Origin: Litomosoides sigmodontis | Taxonomy: Eukaryota > Nematoda > Chromadorea > Rhabditida > Onchocercidae | Assembly (NCBI GenBank): GCA_963070105.1 | Contig: OY718808.1 | Span: 9,281,398-9,345,397 of the forward strand | Direction of reading: 5' to 3' | DNA length: 64,000 nucleotides | Part shown: piece after piece, positions 1-12,578 of the stretch | Numbering within the stretch: position 1 is the stretch's first letter | Layout of the letters: the number at the start of each line of letters is the position of its first letter | Made by a program: the position numbers and the translations under genes | Notes under the pieces: generated by a model | Seen by the model: only the letters and a program-made list of their open reading frames with translations | Databases searched by the model: none | What the model was told of the DNA's origin: nothing

Positions 1-203
1 ATCATATCAATGTCAATTTTACTAAAAATTGCAAAGTATTGGTATTTACTCAAATAAATTAAAAAAAAAAGGCTAAAAAACGTGGTTAGTGTGTGTATGA
101 TCATTGATTGACAGTACGTACGTTACGAAGTCTTAAATCGTTCTATACCTTAGCATCGTAATTTCGAAAAATTCAGGTATTTCATGGGATTCGAAAATAT
201 TAC

Positions 204-1014
204 CTTCAAATGAGCTATGTTTTTCGCTTTGCAATGTTTATGATCAAAGTGATGAACCTGAAAATGTTTACTTTTAAATGAAAATAAAATTAGAAAATTT
301 GATGTCAAGATTTGAAATGGGAAAAGAAAAAAGCCTTACAGATTTTGTGCAATTTGAAGGAGCCATTGCAAATTTGATCCAGAAAAGGATGTCATTCTGC
401 GTGGTACCGATATCCAGCATATCAACTGGAATAAACCAGTACTTATCATCGACGATTTTGTTATACTCCACCGCTGCTAGCGACAACAAATCCTGCAGTT
501 ATTATTAATTGAAATAAATGAAGGATGACCGTTTCAAGAATTGTGTAAGAAAATGAAATTGACAGTTAGTGCTCAGACGGAAATATTTGCAACATCAAAC
601 GATTTTATCCTGCAAACAAATTTAGAAAATCTCGTTTTCCTCAACATGCAATAAATTTTCTAGGCTTTAATATGATCAGGACTGACTATTAATCTCTTCC
701 AATAAATTGTGCATTAAACCAGTATACACTGTGCCGTTTTTTTCCAATTGAATTTAATTCGAATATTTTTAACCTCAAATTATCACGGTATTCAATGACT
801 ACTCTGATGTGCAATATTGAAGAGAATGAGAGAGAGAGAGAGAAAGAGGGAGTTTACATATCAGAAATGACTAAGTCTTACTTACCTACAGCCAAATTAA
901 TAAAAAACTTTTTCTTACCGCATATTCTTCTGACGTGTGATCAATGTTTTCGGACTGTGCAAATAGCAAGATGGCATGAAGCCCTAACAAAATTATCCAA
1001 CACTTAGCCAACAT
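204..1014 (-). CDS. Secreted cystatin-like protein, 3' end off the window
   Basis: Three exons in phase 0 are visible: 1014-919, 492-340 and 257-204; the last ends in a donor, so the C-terminus lies in bases 1-200 or beyond the edge. Exon 1 encodes a signal peptide (MLAKCWIILLGLHAILLFAQ). Exon 2 has the type-2 cystatin layout: the helix ending VEYNK, then a strand region ending in CTKS; a second Cys follows 12 residues later, as in the first disulfide of type-2 cystatins. Known cystatins block papain-like cysteine proteases with a QxVxG loop; here the matching place reads TQNDILF, so the loop is degraded and inhibition is doubtful. The conserved PW hairpin would be in the missing end. ATG chosen because it begins the signal peptide. 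Family call is by eye from spacing and motifs. Confidence 0.6.
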
Positions 1015-2408
1015 GCAATCAGCTCACAGTCTGAAATAACAAAAAAAAAAGTTGAAATGAAACAAACGGCAAATGTTGAAATGAAATAGAAAAAGGAAGT
1101 GAAAAGCTGAAGTTGATGATGAAAACAACCGATAATGAAAACAATGAAAGAGAGAGGCGCAAGGTACTAAAGATGTTAGCAACTAGCGGCAATGTTTATA
1201 CTGTGAAAAGTCGAAAGACAAGGGGAAAGAAAGCGCAAGCAATCACGAAATATAAACTCATATTTAGCTAAATTTTATGAAATAACGATGGATGATGCAT
1301 TCGCATTCACCTCCTCTAAATAGTAAAAAAGTTTGTTGTAAAATAGCTGGGAAATTCAAATCGGCAGCCAGTCGGTCAATGGGTCGATGTTTGTTCCAAT
1401 CAATCTGACGATATTCCTCCTCCTAACACTTCTCCTCCTTCCCCTCCCTCCTAACCTCTCTCCCCCACTTCAAGCAGCTGTTGCAACTAGCACCTTCTAA
1501 AATCTTATGGATACTTCGCATCTCCTAACACCACCAGAAGCAGTATTGCAAATTTCACCACTTTGATTTTCCAAAAAGTTCAAAGAAACAAGAAGAGAAT
1601 GTCTTTTCGCTGCTGTTGAATTTGTTGTTGTTTTTTAAACGCACGCAACGATTTTTAGCTTAAAAATCAGCAGAAAAAATGGAAAATCAGCAAATTTAGA
1701 AGGAAGCATTTCTTCAGCAATTCATCATTTATATGGGAAAGACTAAATCTCCAATGTGTCATAAATCATCTCATTCGGAAAAATGTCATCTAAAGTTTTC
1801 TCGATTATTGAGTGATCGATAGTTTGACATTATATTTGCTAATTGTCATTTCAGTTTCATATAAATGATTTGTTAAAGAAGAGTGAGAGAATAAATCTTA
1901 TTGCTGTTTTAAATTACCGATCGTCGTGCTATACCACAAATGACAATAGTGAAGTTTGACCCAATTGGAAATACCTTCAGTAATACATATTTCATTCTGA
2001 GCTCTTCTGCATTCATCATCAAATTCTGACGAAATGTTTCGAGAATAATCAATTTAATGAGTTTACGCCATTAATTCGACTTCTCCTTTCGAAGCTATAA
2101 GGATCGTGAAGTGGCAGTAAATTTACTGTAACCATAAGGCATACACACTAACACTGGTGGTTGCTTATCTTAGATCATAACCCACAGATTGATCCGTCTC
2201 TCAAAGTGTGAATTACAGGAGTAAATGATGTTGTATGTCTAAACTAAGGCATATTGAACTGTAGTGAAAGCAGATTTCGTGTATCACGTCTCGCGTATTC
2301 ATCGATGCAATTGATTGCTTAGTTCTATTTGCACGTAACACGTATGCGCCACCGTACATAATAATTCATGTGTACTTTCATTATACAAAAAAAAATTTCA
2401 TTCTATAG
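1015..2408. other. Intergenic, no gene seen
   Basis: AT-rich sequence with a pyrimidine-rich stretch near 1410-1470 and no convincing exon. It would hold the promoter of the minus-strand cystatin-like gene. A short open stretch at 1938-2027 with a GTAATA donor was seen but cannot be tied to a gene. Confidence 0.4.
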
Positions 2409-2966
2409 GATGCACTACTAAGAATATTGAACACGTTAGAGATCACTTATTCCACTATTTTAAATGACTTCCTGAACTTGAACGACAAATCAGCGAATCG
2501 CAGATATTGCATTTGCGCAAGTAACTGCAAAACGACACAGAAATTGTGGACCTCTTAATTAAAAGCTCAAATTACTCCTGCGTAGTTGTCGGCAAGTAAG
2601 AGGAACAAGTGCCTCAACAGCAATATTATAAACAATTCGAAATTGTTCGAGGATAATCTTTTGCCTTTAATTCAAATTACGATCTTCGTAGCTCTCGCCA
2701 CTTTCAATTTAGCTTCCATTTCGATTTATTTATTTTCTTCAAAAGATTATGTCAATCGTAAAGCTACCGCTATTTTCATTCCTTTAATGCATTGCGTTAG
2801 TGCAAGAACTGTTGAAGTGTTAATTACTACACTTCCTATAGTCTATTGGCTTTAATAATTAAATTTACAGTTTCACACTTTCTTATTCTCTGCTTCAGGT
2901 AGACCAGAAGAAGCTGACCTTCAATGTATCAGTGAATTTATTAAGAAGAAAGTCCAGAACAAGTAA
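2409..2966 (+). CDS. Candidate 3' end of an unrecognised gene (two exons)
   Basis: Weak model. A possible exon 2409-2520 follows a TTCTATAG acceptor and stays open until a GTAACT donor in phase 1; a second possible exon 2899-2966 follows TGCTTCAG, has the matching phase and ends in TAA. Together they encode about 59 residues ending in a charged helix (EADLQCISEFIKKKVQNK). No upstream exon or start was found and the family is not recognised. The stop lies about 230 bases before the acceptor in front of IBA57, which would fit an upstream operon partner, but chance open frames of this size are common in such DNA. Confidence 0.25.
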
Positions 2967-3217
2967 AAAATCCACAGAACAAGTAATGAATGATCCTCCC
3001 GGAAGCGGAAAACCCCCCCGGGCTATGAAGATTTCTCTGAGGAACGACGAGACATGCATGTCGCGATGTGACAATCAGCGTTCCATTGCGAAAACTATCG
3101 TCCCGTGCCTTTCTTTTCCTCACCTACTGTTGGATGTTTTTTTTCCTTTTGCTTTTGCTTCTATTGAAGTTTTAAAGTGATTCTGTTTGCTTGTTACAGT
3201 TTCAAATTGGAACGAAG

Positions 3218-4788
3218 ATGAGAGCTGGAATTATATACAATCTTCGGCATCGAGGGTTGCTCCGAGCAAAGGGAAAAGATACGTTTCAATTTTTGCAAGC
3301 ACTTGTCACAAATGATATCAGGTGAAACTCATTTGAATTAATTTTTATACGAGCATGCTCTTACATGATCATGGTCTGCACTGCATTCATACGAACATGA
3401 AACCAATATTTGATTACTTGCAAAAATCGTTAGTTATTCGCAAATAATGTTTTCGTCAATATTCAGTGCATTACGAGATATTAAGCCCGAAACTTTTTTG
3501 GTTTTTACAAATGTGAAATAAATTGAATAAAAGTGATGATTTAGACGTTTAGAAGATGGTAGAGCACAGTATGCCTTGCTACTCAATAGCCGTGGTCGTA
3601 TTGTGGAAGATTTGATTTTATACCGGCAAGCAGATGAAATTCTGATTGAAAGTGATCGGAGTAGTCAATCGAAATTACGGAAATTATTGGAAATGTTTAA
3701 AGTACACAAAGATGTTACAATTGAAGAAGAGACAGGGAGCCGTGTTTATCATGCTGATAATGTAACAAATGATACTCCCGGTATCGAAGATCCGCGAGTG
3801 CCATCCTTTGGTAAACGTATTCTTAGTAAAACATTACCAGGTAATAAACTGAAAATCTATCTGTTTTTTAAGTTTAATGTGATGTTTCTGTTTTCTATTA
3901 AGTGCTGGTGGTTACTAGTTTTTAACTTCCAGATGATCAAACAACAAACGAGAATGCATACCGAGAAAGGCGTTTTGATTTTGGTATACCAGAAGGACCG
4001 AATGAATTAGCTGGTGAGCTCCCACTGTTCATGAATGCCGATATCATGAATGGTATTAGGTCTGTAGATGCTGTAATTTTGGTACTTAATACTTTGTTTA
4101 TTCAGGATCTTTATTTTCGCTAAAAGGTATGCGTACCATATAGATTGTTCCAAGTATGAAACATACTGTTACACTTTTGTCTAAATTCGACCTGTTCCTT
4201 TCTTACCTTGTAACTTTGGTAAAATTGGCATCTTTCAGTTATTTGAGGTTTTTTCGAATACCTTTATTTTACGCAATACTGTTAAATTCATATATTTCAG
4301 TGCTAACAAAGGATGTTATTTAGGACAGGAATTAACGGCCCGTGCGTTAAACGCACCAGAAATACGGAAGCGGCTTTTGCCTTTCACATGTAGAAGTGAG
4401 GATTTCTCCAAATTTTGTTCAACTCCATAGCATCATGCATTTATAAATTTTATCAAGTAGGACCGATGGAGTCCTGTATACCGTCGCTTGATAATTTATC
4501 AAGCTATTAAAATCTTTCAGTTAATTTAGATCAATGAAATGCCTACTCGGTGTATTTTTTCATCAAGAGTTTCAAATTAATTTCCGGTTATGTTTAGGTA
4601 TGATTACTGGCCCACTGATTAGTAGCAAAGGAGAGCGTGCAGGAAGAGTGATTGCATGCACTGGAAGTAAAGGTTTAGCTTTGGTGCCCGTTTCACGGAA
4701 CATTCCACTAACATATTTTCAATCGAAGAGTGAAAATATCGAAGTCTTTTTACCTTCTTGGTGGCCAGCTGAACCTGCCAATGTTTGA
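3218..4788 (+). CDS. IBA57: IBA57, mitochondrial iron-sulfur cluster assembly factor (GcvT/CAF17 family)
   Basis: Five exons (3218-3321, 3545-3840, 3933-4059, 4301-4395, 4598-4788) join in consistent phase to 270 residues. The family acts in the mitochondrial matrix with ISCA1/ISCA2 in making [4Fe-4S] clusters. The diagnostic motif KGCYLGQE, with its conserved Cys near residue 181, is encoded in exon 4, followed by the ELTAR stretch and IRKRLLPF. The N-terminal fold with TNDIR and LLNSRGRIVEDL is the folate-binding-protein-like part. Human IBA57 is longer (about 356 residues). The chosen ATG lies 18 bases after a TTGTTACAG acceptor, suggesting trans-splicing; the frame stays open through those 18 bases, so a short upstream exon with a fuller mitochondrial presequence is possible. 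Converges on CacyBP. Confidence 0.93.
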
Positions 4789-5195
4789 TCTCAATCATTA
4801 TGGGGCTTTAAATTCAAATTTTTGTGTTCGCTAGAATAAGTGCTCAAAAAGAAAGCTTTTTTGCTAATATTTTGAACAGTGTTAACTATGTTTGTTTATT
4901 ATTGCTTCTAGTCTTCATTTCAGTATTTCACAATGTATATTTAAAATCATCATAAAAACAAGTGTTTAATGCGTAGTCATGATAATTACTGTTATCAAGC
5001 AGCCAAAAGAAAACGATAGTAATTAAATGAAATAGAATGTGACAAAACACGAAATGCCGAGTAATTTTGGTATTTTTTACAAATTTTTTATAAGCGAAGT
5101 CAGTCAATCCCACATCCTAGAACGTGTAAAATCAGCACATCAAGAGTACTCGGCAGTATCAGAAATTATTTCAAACAAAATACTGTACGGTGGAA
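4789..5195. other. Shared 3' flank of two convergent genes
   Basis: About 400 bases between the stops of IBA57 (plus) and CacyBP/SIP (minus). It holds the two 3' UTRs; no further exon is seen. Confidence 0.6.
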
Positions 5196-7041
5196 TTACA
5201 CCGATTCATCAGATTCTAAGTTCTTTTTTGTCTGACTTTCATGCCACGCCTTACGAATTGTTCTTTTCATGTCATCATCTCCATCATCGTACAATTGCTT
5301 TATCAGTCCCATTAGTGATTCTTGTGGATCTGATTTCTGGTCAAACTTGGGCGTGCTAAAACGGCAAGGATTACGCATAAGCAAGACGAAAAGTTCCAAA
5401 TAGACAAAATGAAAGACTGCTTTCAGAAAAAAAATGAATTAGTTGAAATATTTTGAGACATCTGTGCGCTCCTATTAATTAAAATGTCCCTAGATGACGA
5501 ACAAAAGTCTGACCTCTTCTCCTTGCTCTGCATTTCCGCTTTAGTTAAGTACTTCCAATTTCCCTCTTCATTCTTTTCCATCATAATCAATAGAAGATTA
5601 GTTTTTTGCTATAAAGAGGAATAAAATTAAACAAGTTGTTCTCCTAAAACCAGAATAACTCATTCGTTAAAGTTTAATGAGCAATAATATCATGGCACGA
5701 GAACATTAGTCGCTGATATGGTGGCGGAAACATCGTTACTACTTCGAAGCTTACGAACGTCTACACGGACTGCATTTTGTAAGAAAGAATAATTACCAGT
5801 AAAAATCAAAAAAATGTGACATTACCAGAAAATTTATGACAGAAGCTCAACAATAATTAAAGATTTACCTTGAAAGAAGAATGGGATGGATTGATTGTTT
5901 TAAGTAAACCTTTTATAATCAAAGAGTAATTCTTCGATGATACATCACGAGCGTTAACTTCCACTTCACTGCAACCAACAAATGGAAATGTCGGATAACA
6001 GTTACCGATTTCATGTTGGTGGAAATATATAAAAACTGGTCTAAACATTCACCACTGCGTAGAGTTTTTTTTCTAACAGTGCGTAATTAAAGTTTGAATT
6101 ATGATCCATTCAATGTTCACCTTTCTGTAAAGTTCACCGCTATCTGTTCATGAGGAACAGTATGTACGTCCGGAATGGTAAGATAAAGCTTCACATATCT
6201 GTCACTCTGATCCCACGCTAAAATATGTGACAGTTAAGAAAATCTTTTACTATATAGCCGCTTTTGGCGTCAACCGAATTATAGCGAATATTATCAGTGA
6301 CAACGAATTATAGCGTTTATTATTATTTTGTATTTGGAATGAAAATGAAAGTCGTTAGAAATCTTAGTTCTAGATACCGAATTAACCACGTAAAATATTC
6401 ATCTTGTCAGCTGAAGTTACGAAAAAGCAATATGTCGATTTTTTTGCACATCGTTACAGATCCAGAAAAGGATGACATCTAATGGTCTAGACCATGATAA
6501 GTAAAGTTTCAAGAGAACCTTCAACACTACAGATTGCATAACTCAATGAAAAGTCATTTATTCCGTTACCATAATTGGTGATTTTCACTGTCGCCAACGG
6601 CACAGCACTCGAAAATACAGCTTCTGCTTTCGACTGTTTCAAGACTGGAACATCTCCACATCCATTAACGCTACTCTCTGCTTCCAATGCTTTTATCTGA
6701 AATGGGAAAAATAATATTTTCCGACAATTATTTATGGGTAGGTTTTGCTTATCTGGCACGTAAAGAGAATCGTATGGTCGGCAACATAGCTCTCTTGTTT
6801 GAGAAAAGCGTTTCACATTGACACCACTGTTTCAACCGGTTGTCTTAATAAATTAAAATCATTATTACAATATTTAATTAGCTTGGTAATCACACTCAAG
6901 TAGAGAAACAAAGAATACTACCTTGTCTTCAATTTCAGTGATCTTTTCATCTAGCATTCTTTTTATAGTATGACGAGATGAAATGTTACGCAAAGTCTGC
7001 AGTTCATGCAAGTCATGCCGTAGTTCAGTACGTTCTTCCAT
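5196..7041 (-). CDS. CACYBP: Calcyclin-binding protein / Siah-interacting protein (CacyBP/SIP)
   Basis: Six exons (7041-6922, 6696-6570, 6217-6121, 5968-5869, 5608-5514, 5355-5196) join in phase to 232 residues, close to the 228 of human CacyBP. Residues 1-40 match the N-terminal helical hairpin (Siah-interacting N domain). A CS domain follows: VKITNY, then WDQSDRYVKLYLT and VNFTE, then the strand pair around NYSLIIKGLLK. After NWKYLTK comes the SGS domain with LMGLIKQLYDDGDDDMKR, nearly identical to the vertebrate sequence. The family is a scaffold linking Siah ubiquitin ligase and Skp1 and binds S100 proteins and tubulin in the cytosol; Siah binding in nematodes is inferred. ATG chosen because it starts the hairpin and lies 2 bases after a GTAACAG acceptor, a trans-splice candidate. 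Confidence 0.95.
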
Positions 7042-10000
7042 TTCTGTTACCTCCGTAAAAACTGAACAGAGCTCAAATTTAAAAATTAACCACTGCTAAA
7101 AAGCACATAGCATTACTCCGAGAAACAGCCTGTATTATGAATAAAAAACATTGCCTTATCAAAATAAAGTGATTATCGCAGAAACAAAGACAACGAATCA
7201 ACAAACGACTCATCAATCTTCCAAATGAATCCTAGAGCTTATAAAAAACACGGCACATTACATAACATGTGGTCATATTCTTAAAACTTCAATGCAGGGA
7301 ACAATCAATCACCTCATGGATAGGACTGTTAAAAGCATTTGATATCCTCAACGTTAACTAATGCAACCCGGTAACACATCTCACGACATTTAACGTGAAG
7401 TCACTTATGTGTCTCAAAGCAATAGCAATTTGATTACCAGCCTGTCCAATCGAGAATTTGCTAGAATATTCGCAATCATTGCTTCGGACTTTCTTCCGGC
7501 CCGTGATATGTCATCACCCCTCTCACCTTCTCGCCCTCAATTTCCTCTACAGTAGTAAGGTTTTGACTTTTCTCGCAATATTTATCCAATCTAATGTCCT
7601 AATTACATGCTATTTCTCAACGTTGACCCCTACTATCTTCCGCATTGCTACTTTATCTTTTTTTACTTTTTACGTTTAACCCCAACTGCTTTACCATTTC
7701 AGTCCCGTCATCTTTCATTTCCTGTTCCAAATGCCTTCGGACGTAAAAGCATACTTACATGTACATATATGCGTACAGTACTTTTCGTAATCCCGGCTTC
7801 CTCCCAAAATGGACAAAATTTGAGGGAACAAAGCCTGTGAATAATATTTTGTGTTATTTATGCAACGCCAATAAAACAAGCTTTTAAGCGATTGTTTTTG
7901 CGAGCAACAAAAAGACAGCTGTGATCAGACAAAGTTGTCACATTCTGAGATTATGAGCTGAACAAACAGCACAACATTGATTTATTCAAAGTTGAGGATT
8001 AGTAAAATTAAAAGGTGGTCATCGAGATTTAAGAAGTACAATGAAGCTTAAAAATTGCAAAAAATACTGCAACTCCATCCAGTCGCTTGTTCCACAAACA
8101 GTAGGAAGAAACCATCTAGCCGACTCCTTCATTTCATATAAAGGAAAAAAACATTTTTAATTCACGGCTGTGTCACGATGATTTGTGGGCATTTTCGTTA
8201 CCGCAGTGAAACTTCCGTGTCAATTGGCGCATATGATGCTATTGCGATTCCTAAGAATGAATTGAAATAATGATATTATTGCGGAACTTTTGAGGTACAG
8301 GCTGAGATAGTACCAGTAATATAGTGCCACAAACATTTTTATCGCTACAAGTTGTAAAGTGCAACAAATTACCTTTGTGTTGAAGGATTTGTTTGCGCAC
8401 GAATTGCTTAGCACTGCTTCATCACATTCAAATGAATAAATATTTAGCATAGAAAAATGGGAGGAAATTTTATTACAGTTTCTTTCACTGACGTACAGAC
8501 AAAGATAAGTAACTGTCTTTCATTTCTATTGGAAAAATTAGCAATTTCAAAATTTTATATTTCGTATACCAACGCTTTTTTCATACTAGCATTTTTTCGT
8601 TTTCTATAGGTGAACATTTTACCAAAAATAACAGTTCGGTAATGGCAGTCGATTCTTTTTCGATCGTTTTATGACCTGTTATTTTTCATTTAAACAAATC
8701 TAATGGAAGCAAATTACTCATTGCGTGTTTTTTTGATATTAATTTGTAAAATAATTAATTAATTTCATTGTTAAATTTATGGTATAATTAGTAATATAGA
8801 GGTTGGCTGTAGTTGGCAAAATGAAGATAAAATGGTTTTGATCATTTTTACCCTTCAATAATTATAATTAATCAAAAATGAAGAATATACATGGCGCTTC
8901 AGTGCATTGGAATTAAAATTAATGATCGAACGGAGATGAAATGGAATGAAATGAAATTGGAATTTAAGTAATTCCTTCAAGGAAATGAGAAAAGCAAACT
9001 GTATGATTGCAATTGATGAGTGTGCCCCAAAAGTTTATAAAAATAAATGAATTGAAATGACGAATGGAATAAATTGTACTCTTTGGTGTTTCATTTAAAA
9101 AAAAAGAGAAATCACTTCACATGCGATTTCGTTTGTTCAACTTTATTTCGTTTTAATTGGAAATTAATTTTTGCAATCTTTAATTTTAATAACATATATT
9201 TATAGATTATTTCTAGTATAGTATATATTAAATGACAGAATTGCAATATATTTAAATATATTTAAATAGTAGTGATTATGATATTTGATGTCAGTTTTAA
9301 GATGCTATAAGGAGATAAGAGGTAATCAAAAACTTAAATTCTAATTAAAAACCGACGTAGAACTGTCTAAAACGTTAGGAACATTTTTGTTGCGTAGCAA
9401 ACAGCTCTGAAACTAATCGATAAACCTAACAAATGAATGAGCTAAATTAGAAGCTCGAAATCGGTGATTGTGGGAGAGTTCATCGTATCAGTCAGTGCTA
9501 AAGTTTACTTCCATTGATTTTCAAGGCTTATTTTGAAATAATAAAAGCATAGAATTAAATTAATGACTAATTATCCTCCTATTAACATCACTCTCTCCTC
9601 TGCCACTCCTTACACTCCCAACGATTCATGCTCGATTTTGTTCATAAAGAGTCTTGCAGTTCTTTCCAAACAGAAATGTACATATCATCTACCTTTTTTC
9701 AAAAAAAAAGAAAGGAACGGAAACATGCAAAGTTATTGATTGATTGGATTCTTAGCTCCAAAACTGCTCGATCAGTTTCATCGAATCTCTTTAGGCCTTG
9801 GCTCGACTCATTTGACACTGTGACTTAGCGCTGAATGGATATGAGATAGGCCATTCATTGCAGTAAGTGAAGTAAGTAGAAGGGAGTGGAATCCGCTCGT
9901 CATATGCGTATTCTTCTTCAGGAATGAATTTCACGGTAAGCGAAGTCGGTATGCAAATGTTCCTTCCATTCACAAAATTTACAACTTAGCTCCTTTGCTT

Positions 10001-10871
10001 GCTGAAGTGTCTGGTTAGAATATATTTTAAATTTCAATTTATTTGATTTAGTAGTGCACGGAAGAAATGAGGAGGGGTAGTCTGTGTGGTCCGAGGATGA
10101 ATGCATTTGATAATGTTTTCCGTTTCATTTTTCCTCCACATTTTTCCGCAATTTATTTCTCACTCATTCTCACTTGCCAATCAATCTACCGTTTTTCTTC
10201 TAACCTTTCCTTTTCCACTTCCTTCCTGAATAACTTATTCCACCAGCACTCCTTAATGCTATTTCACTTCACTATATTTTAATTCAGCTTACTAATTAAA
10301 CAAACGTATTACAATGCAATCTATATTTAAAACATTATGTTTTAAATTTTACTTTTAACTCTGCGTTTCTATGTTTTTTTTTTTACAGAAAACTTACATT
10401 TTCGGTGAAAAATATATTAAATGGCTGCCATGCACGCAACATGCAAAATAGCTCAGTTTAAACTTTGAAAAATTTTGTGCGCGTAAAATAGTTAGCATTT
10501 GCTATTTTTGCTAAGTGCACTTTTTTCGTCGCACTTATCACAGCAAATTTAGCACATTGTTGAGCGGCTGGTTTTCGTTCCTTCCGATTTTTTCATCCTT
10601 TTGCTTTGCAAGTGAGAATTACACTCTCATCACTATTGTGCACGATTAATAAGTTAGAAAATCAAATTTTTAATTAATTAATTAATTATATGTGTATGTC
10701 AAAGAACCTTTTTTCCTTAACGCTTTAAAAATCTTTCATCTACACGATTGCACATTTTTCGACCAGAAAAAAAGTGATTTGAATTTGATTTTAGGAATAA
10801 TTGAAATTTGACAAGATTCTCATTCGTCTTAAAATAAGTTGGAAAACTTTTTTTTGGAACAAATTATAACA
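7042..10871. other. Intergenic between divergent CacyBP and CCDC9-like genes
   Basis: Nearly 4 kb of AT-rich DNA. Small open frames at 7458-7840, 8220-8450 and 9628-10282 lack codon bias, splice context or recognisable protein sequence. The 8690-9330 part is especially AT-rich, with TTTAAATA-type runs. It should contain the promoters of both flanking genes; no specific site could be assigned. Confidence 0.5.
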
Positions 10872-12578
10872 ATGAGGAGGGAGGAGGAGGAAAATGGGAA
10901 TGTGGGGGAGCGCAAGCCTAAATTAATATTCAACTGCGGACGTGTCCGTTCCAAAGAGGAGGAAGAGGCTTTGGATAAGAAAATTGCTGAAATACGAAGA
11001 AAGAATCAGTTGATCGAACGGAGGAAGGAAGTTAGTCACTACTCGGCATTAATTAGCATAATTATCAGATAACAAACAACAAATGAGTCAAGCATTGTGC
11101 TAGAATTTATTAATTTCAACAAATTTACTGATTTAAAATTACTTTAATTGCTTTTAGAAAACGGAACATTTGTTTGCTGTTTTTCTTTTAATATTAATTT
11201 CACTTTTCTCACTTACTTTTTATCACTGAAAAATACTTAAAGCAGTAATTAGTTGGGCTATTTTAAAATTTTTAGCGTTTAGAAGAACTTCTATTTTTTA
11301 TTTAAAAATTTTACTTACAGCTTGTTGAAGAAGATCGAATGAATTTTCTCAACAAATACGACAAAACGGTCATTTATGATGGGACAAAGAGGATAGCAAA
11401 CACAGACGTAAATTTTTTAACAAATTAAAATTAAAGTATTAAAGTCATCACCCTTAATTAAAATTAAAAGAGAAAAGTTCTTGTTATGCTGCCATTCTAC
11501 GTTTATTCTCTTCGGCTGTTATTATGCAAAACTAAAATTTACGCTGTTAATAATTACTAAAGTCACGTATAGATAGATAGCTGTTATGTTATGATAATAC
11601 AATACGAACAGGTAGATGTAGTTTATGTACGTATAATGAGGTTAAGTTAACATTTATGTTAAGAAGAAGAGGTTTAGGTTTAAAGAATAATGCAGATGAG
11701 AAACGTTGGTCATCAGGTTATCGATATATTTGAGAATTCTAAAGTTCATTTTCAAACATATCGATTTTTATTAGAATCGATTTTCAAAGTTTATTAGAAA
11801 ATTTGCTCTTTTATAATTAGCTTGCAATCATTCATATTCTAAAATAAGTGAATGAATGATGCAATCAAATCTCGTGAAATGCGTAGACCAAAGTATTTTT
11901 TGTTGTCAAAGAAGATGAAAAATTTACAAATGAAATTTTATACTTAATTATTTTAGGGACAAGCATTGAAAACAAAGAAACATGGAGGATGGGATCGAGA
12001 GTGGGATGCTGGAAAAACGAGGTTTGTCGTTTTTTTCTCCTTTTTTAGAAAAGGACTGAATAACATGTGAGCAGATAATAATAATTCAACACTTTGGAAT
12101 TTTCTTCTTGGATTAAAAAGATTTTTAAAAAGAAGACATAGGAAATTAAATAAGCAATGAATGACTTGTTGAGGTAAGTTGAATTGTGTTTAGTGCCAAT
12201 TAAATTTGTTTCGCCATTAAAATTCTTGTGAATTTTTTTTTACCTTTGCTAATTCATTTTCTCTGAAATTCTTCTTTCATTTGATCATTCGTTTGGCTGT
12301 AAATTGTAATTTGTCGCAGTTACACTTTCAGTACTGAAAATTGGAGAGAGAATGTACCTGACATTGATAGCAACAGGCAACCAAATTTGCATTTTATGCG
12401 TCAATTAAGCAAAAATCGCAATAATTACGTGAGATGTAACAATAATAACGTGAAGTCAAAAAATGTACTGGAAATAAACGCAAAAAACCAAAAATTTAAA
12501 GGGATCGGATGCACTGAAACGAACAAGAAGACATTGTTTCCGAACAAAAAAGTACACTTTTTTACCATTTCATTTTAA
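10872..12578 (+). CDS. CCDC9-like coiled-coil protein
   Basis: Four exons (10872-11030, 11321-11407, 11957-12021, 12320-12578) join in phase to 189 residues. Residues 23-65 form a charged helix: SKEEEEALDKKIAEIRRKN then a VEEDR stretch, closely matching the N-terminus of vertebrate CCDC9. Residues 83-103 contain GGWDREWDAGKT, matching the second conserved CCDC9 block (RREWDAEKT). The C-terminus is basic and Asn/Lys-rich and unlike CCDC9, which is much longer (about 530 residues), so this is a short form holding only the two conserved blocks. CCDC9 proteins are linked to RNA and the exon junction complex; that role is inferred here. The first ATG gives the expected acidic N-terminus. Exon 4 has a second in-frame acceptor 12 bases inside. 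Confidence 0.75.

Noticed and set aside
2586..3180. Two plus-strand open frames upstream of IBA57
   Set aside because: Hydrophobic or basic low-complexity sequence, no start in context, no family match.
5690..5771. Open stretch after a TGCAG acceptor in the fourth CacyBP intron (minus)
   Set aside because: It resembles coding sequence but its phase is wrong, and exon 5608-5514 fits the CacyBP sequence and both phases exactly.
5869..6040. Longer form of CacyBP exon 4 starting at 6040
   Set aside because: The frame is open, but the CacyBP match jumps cleanly from VNFTE (exon at 6121) to a TTGCAG acceptor at 5968; the extra sequence is intron.
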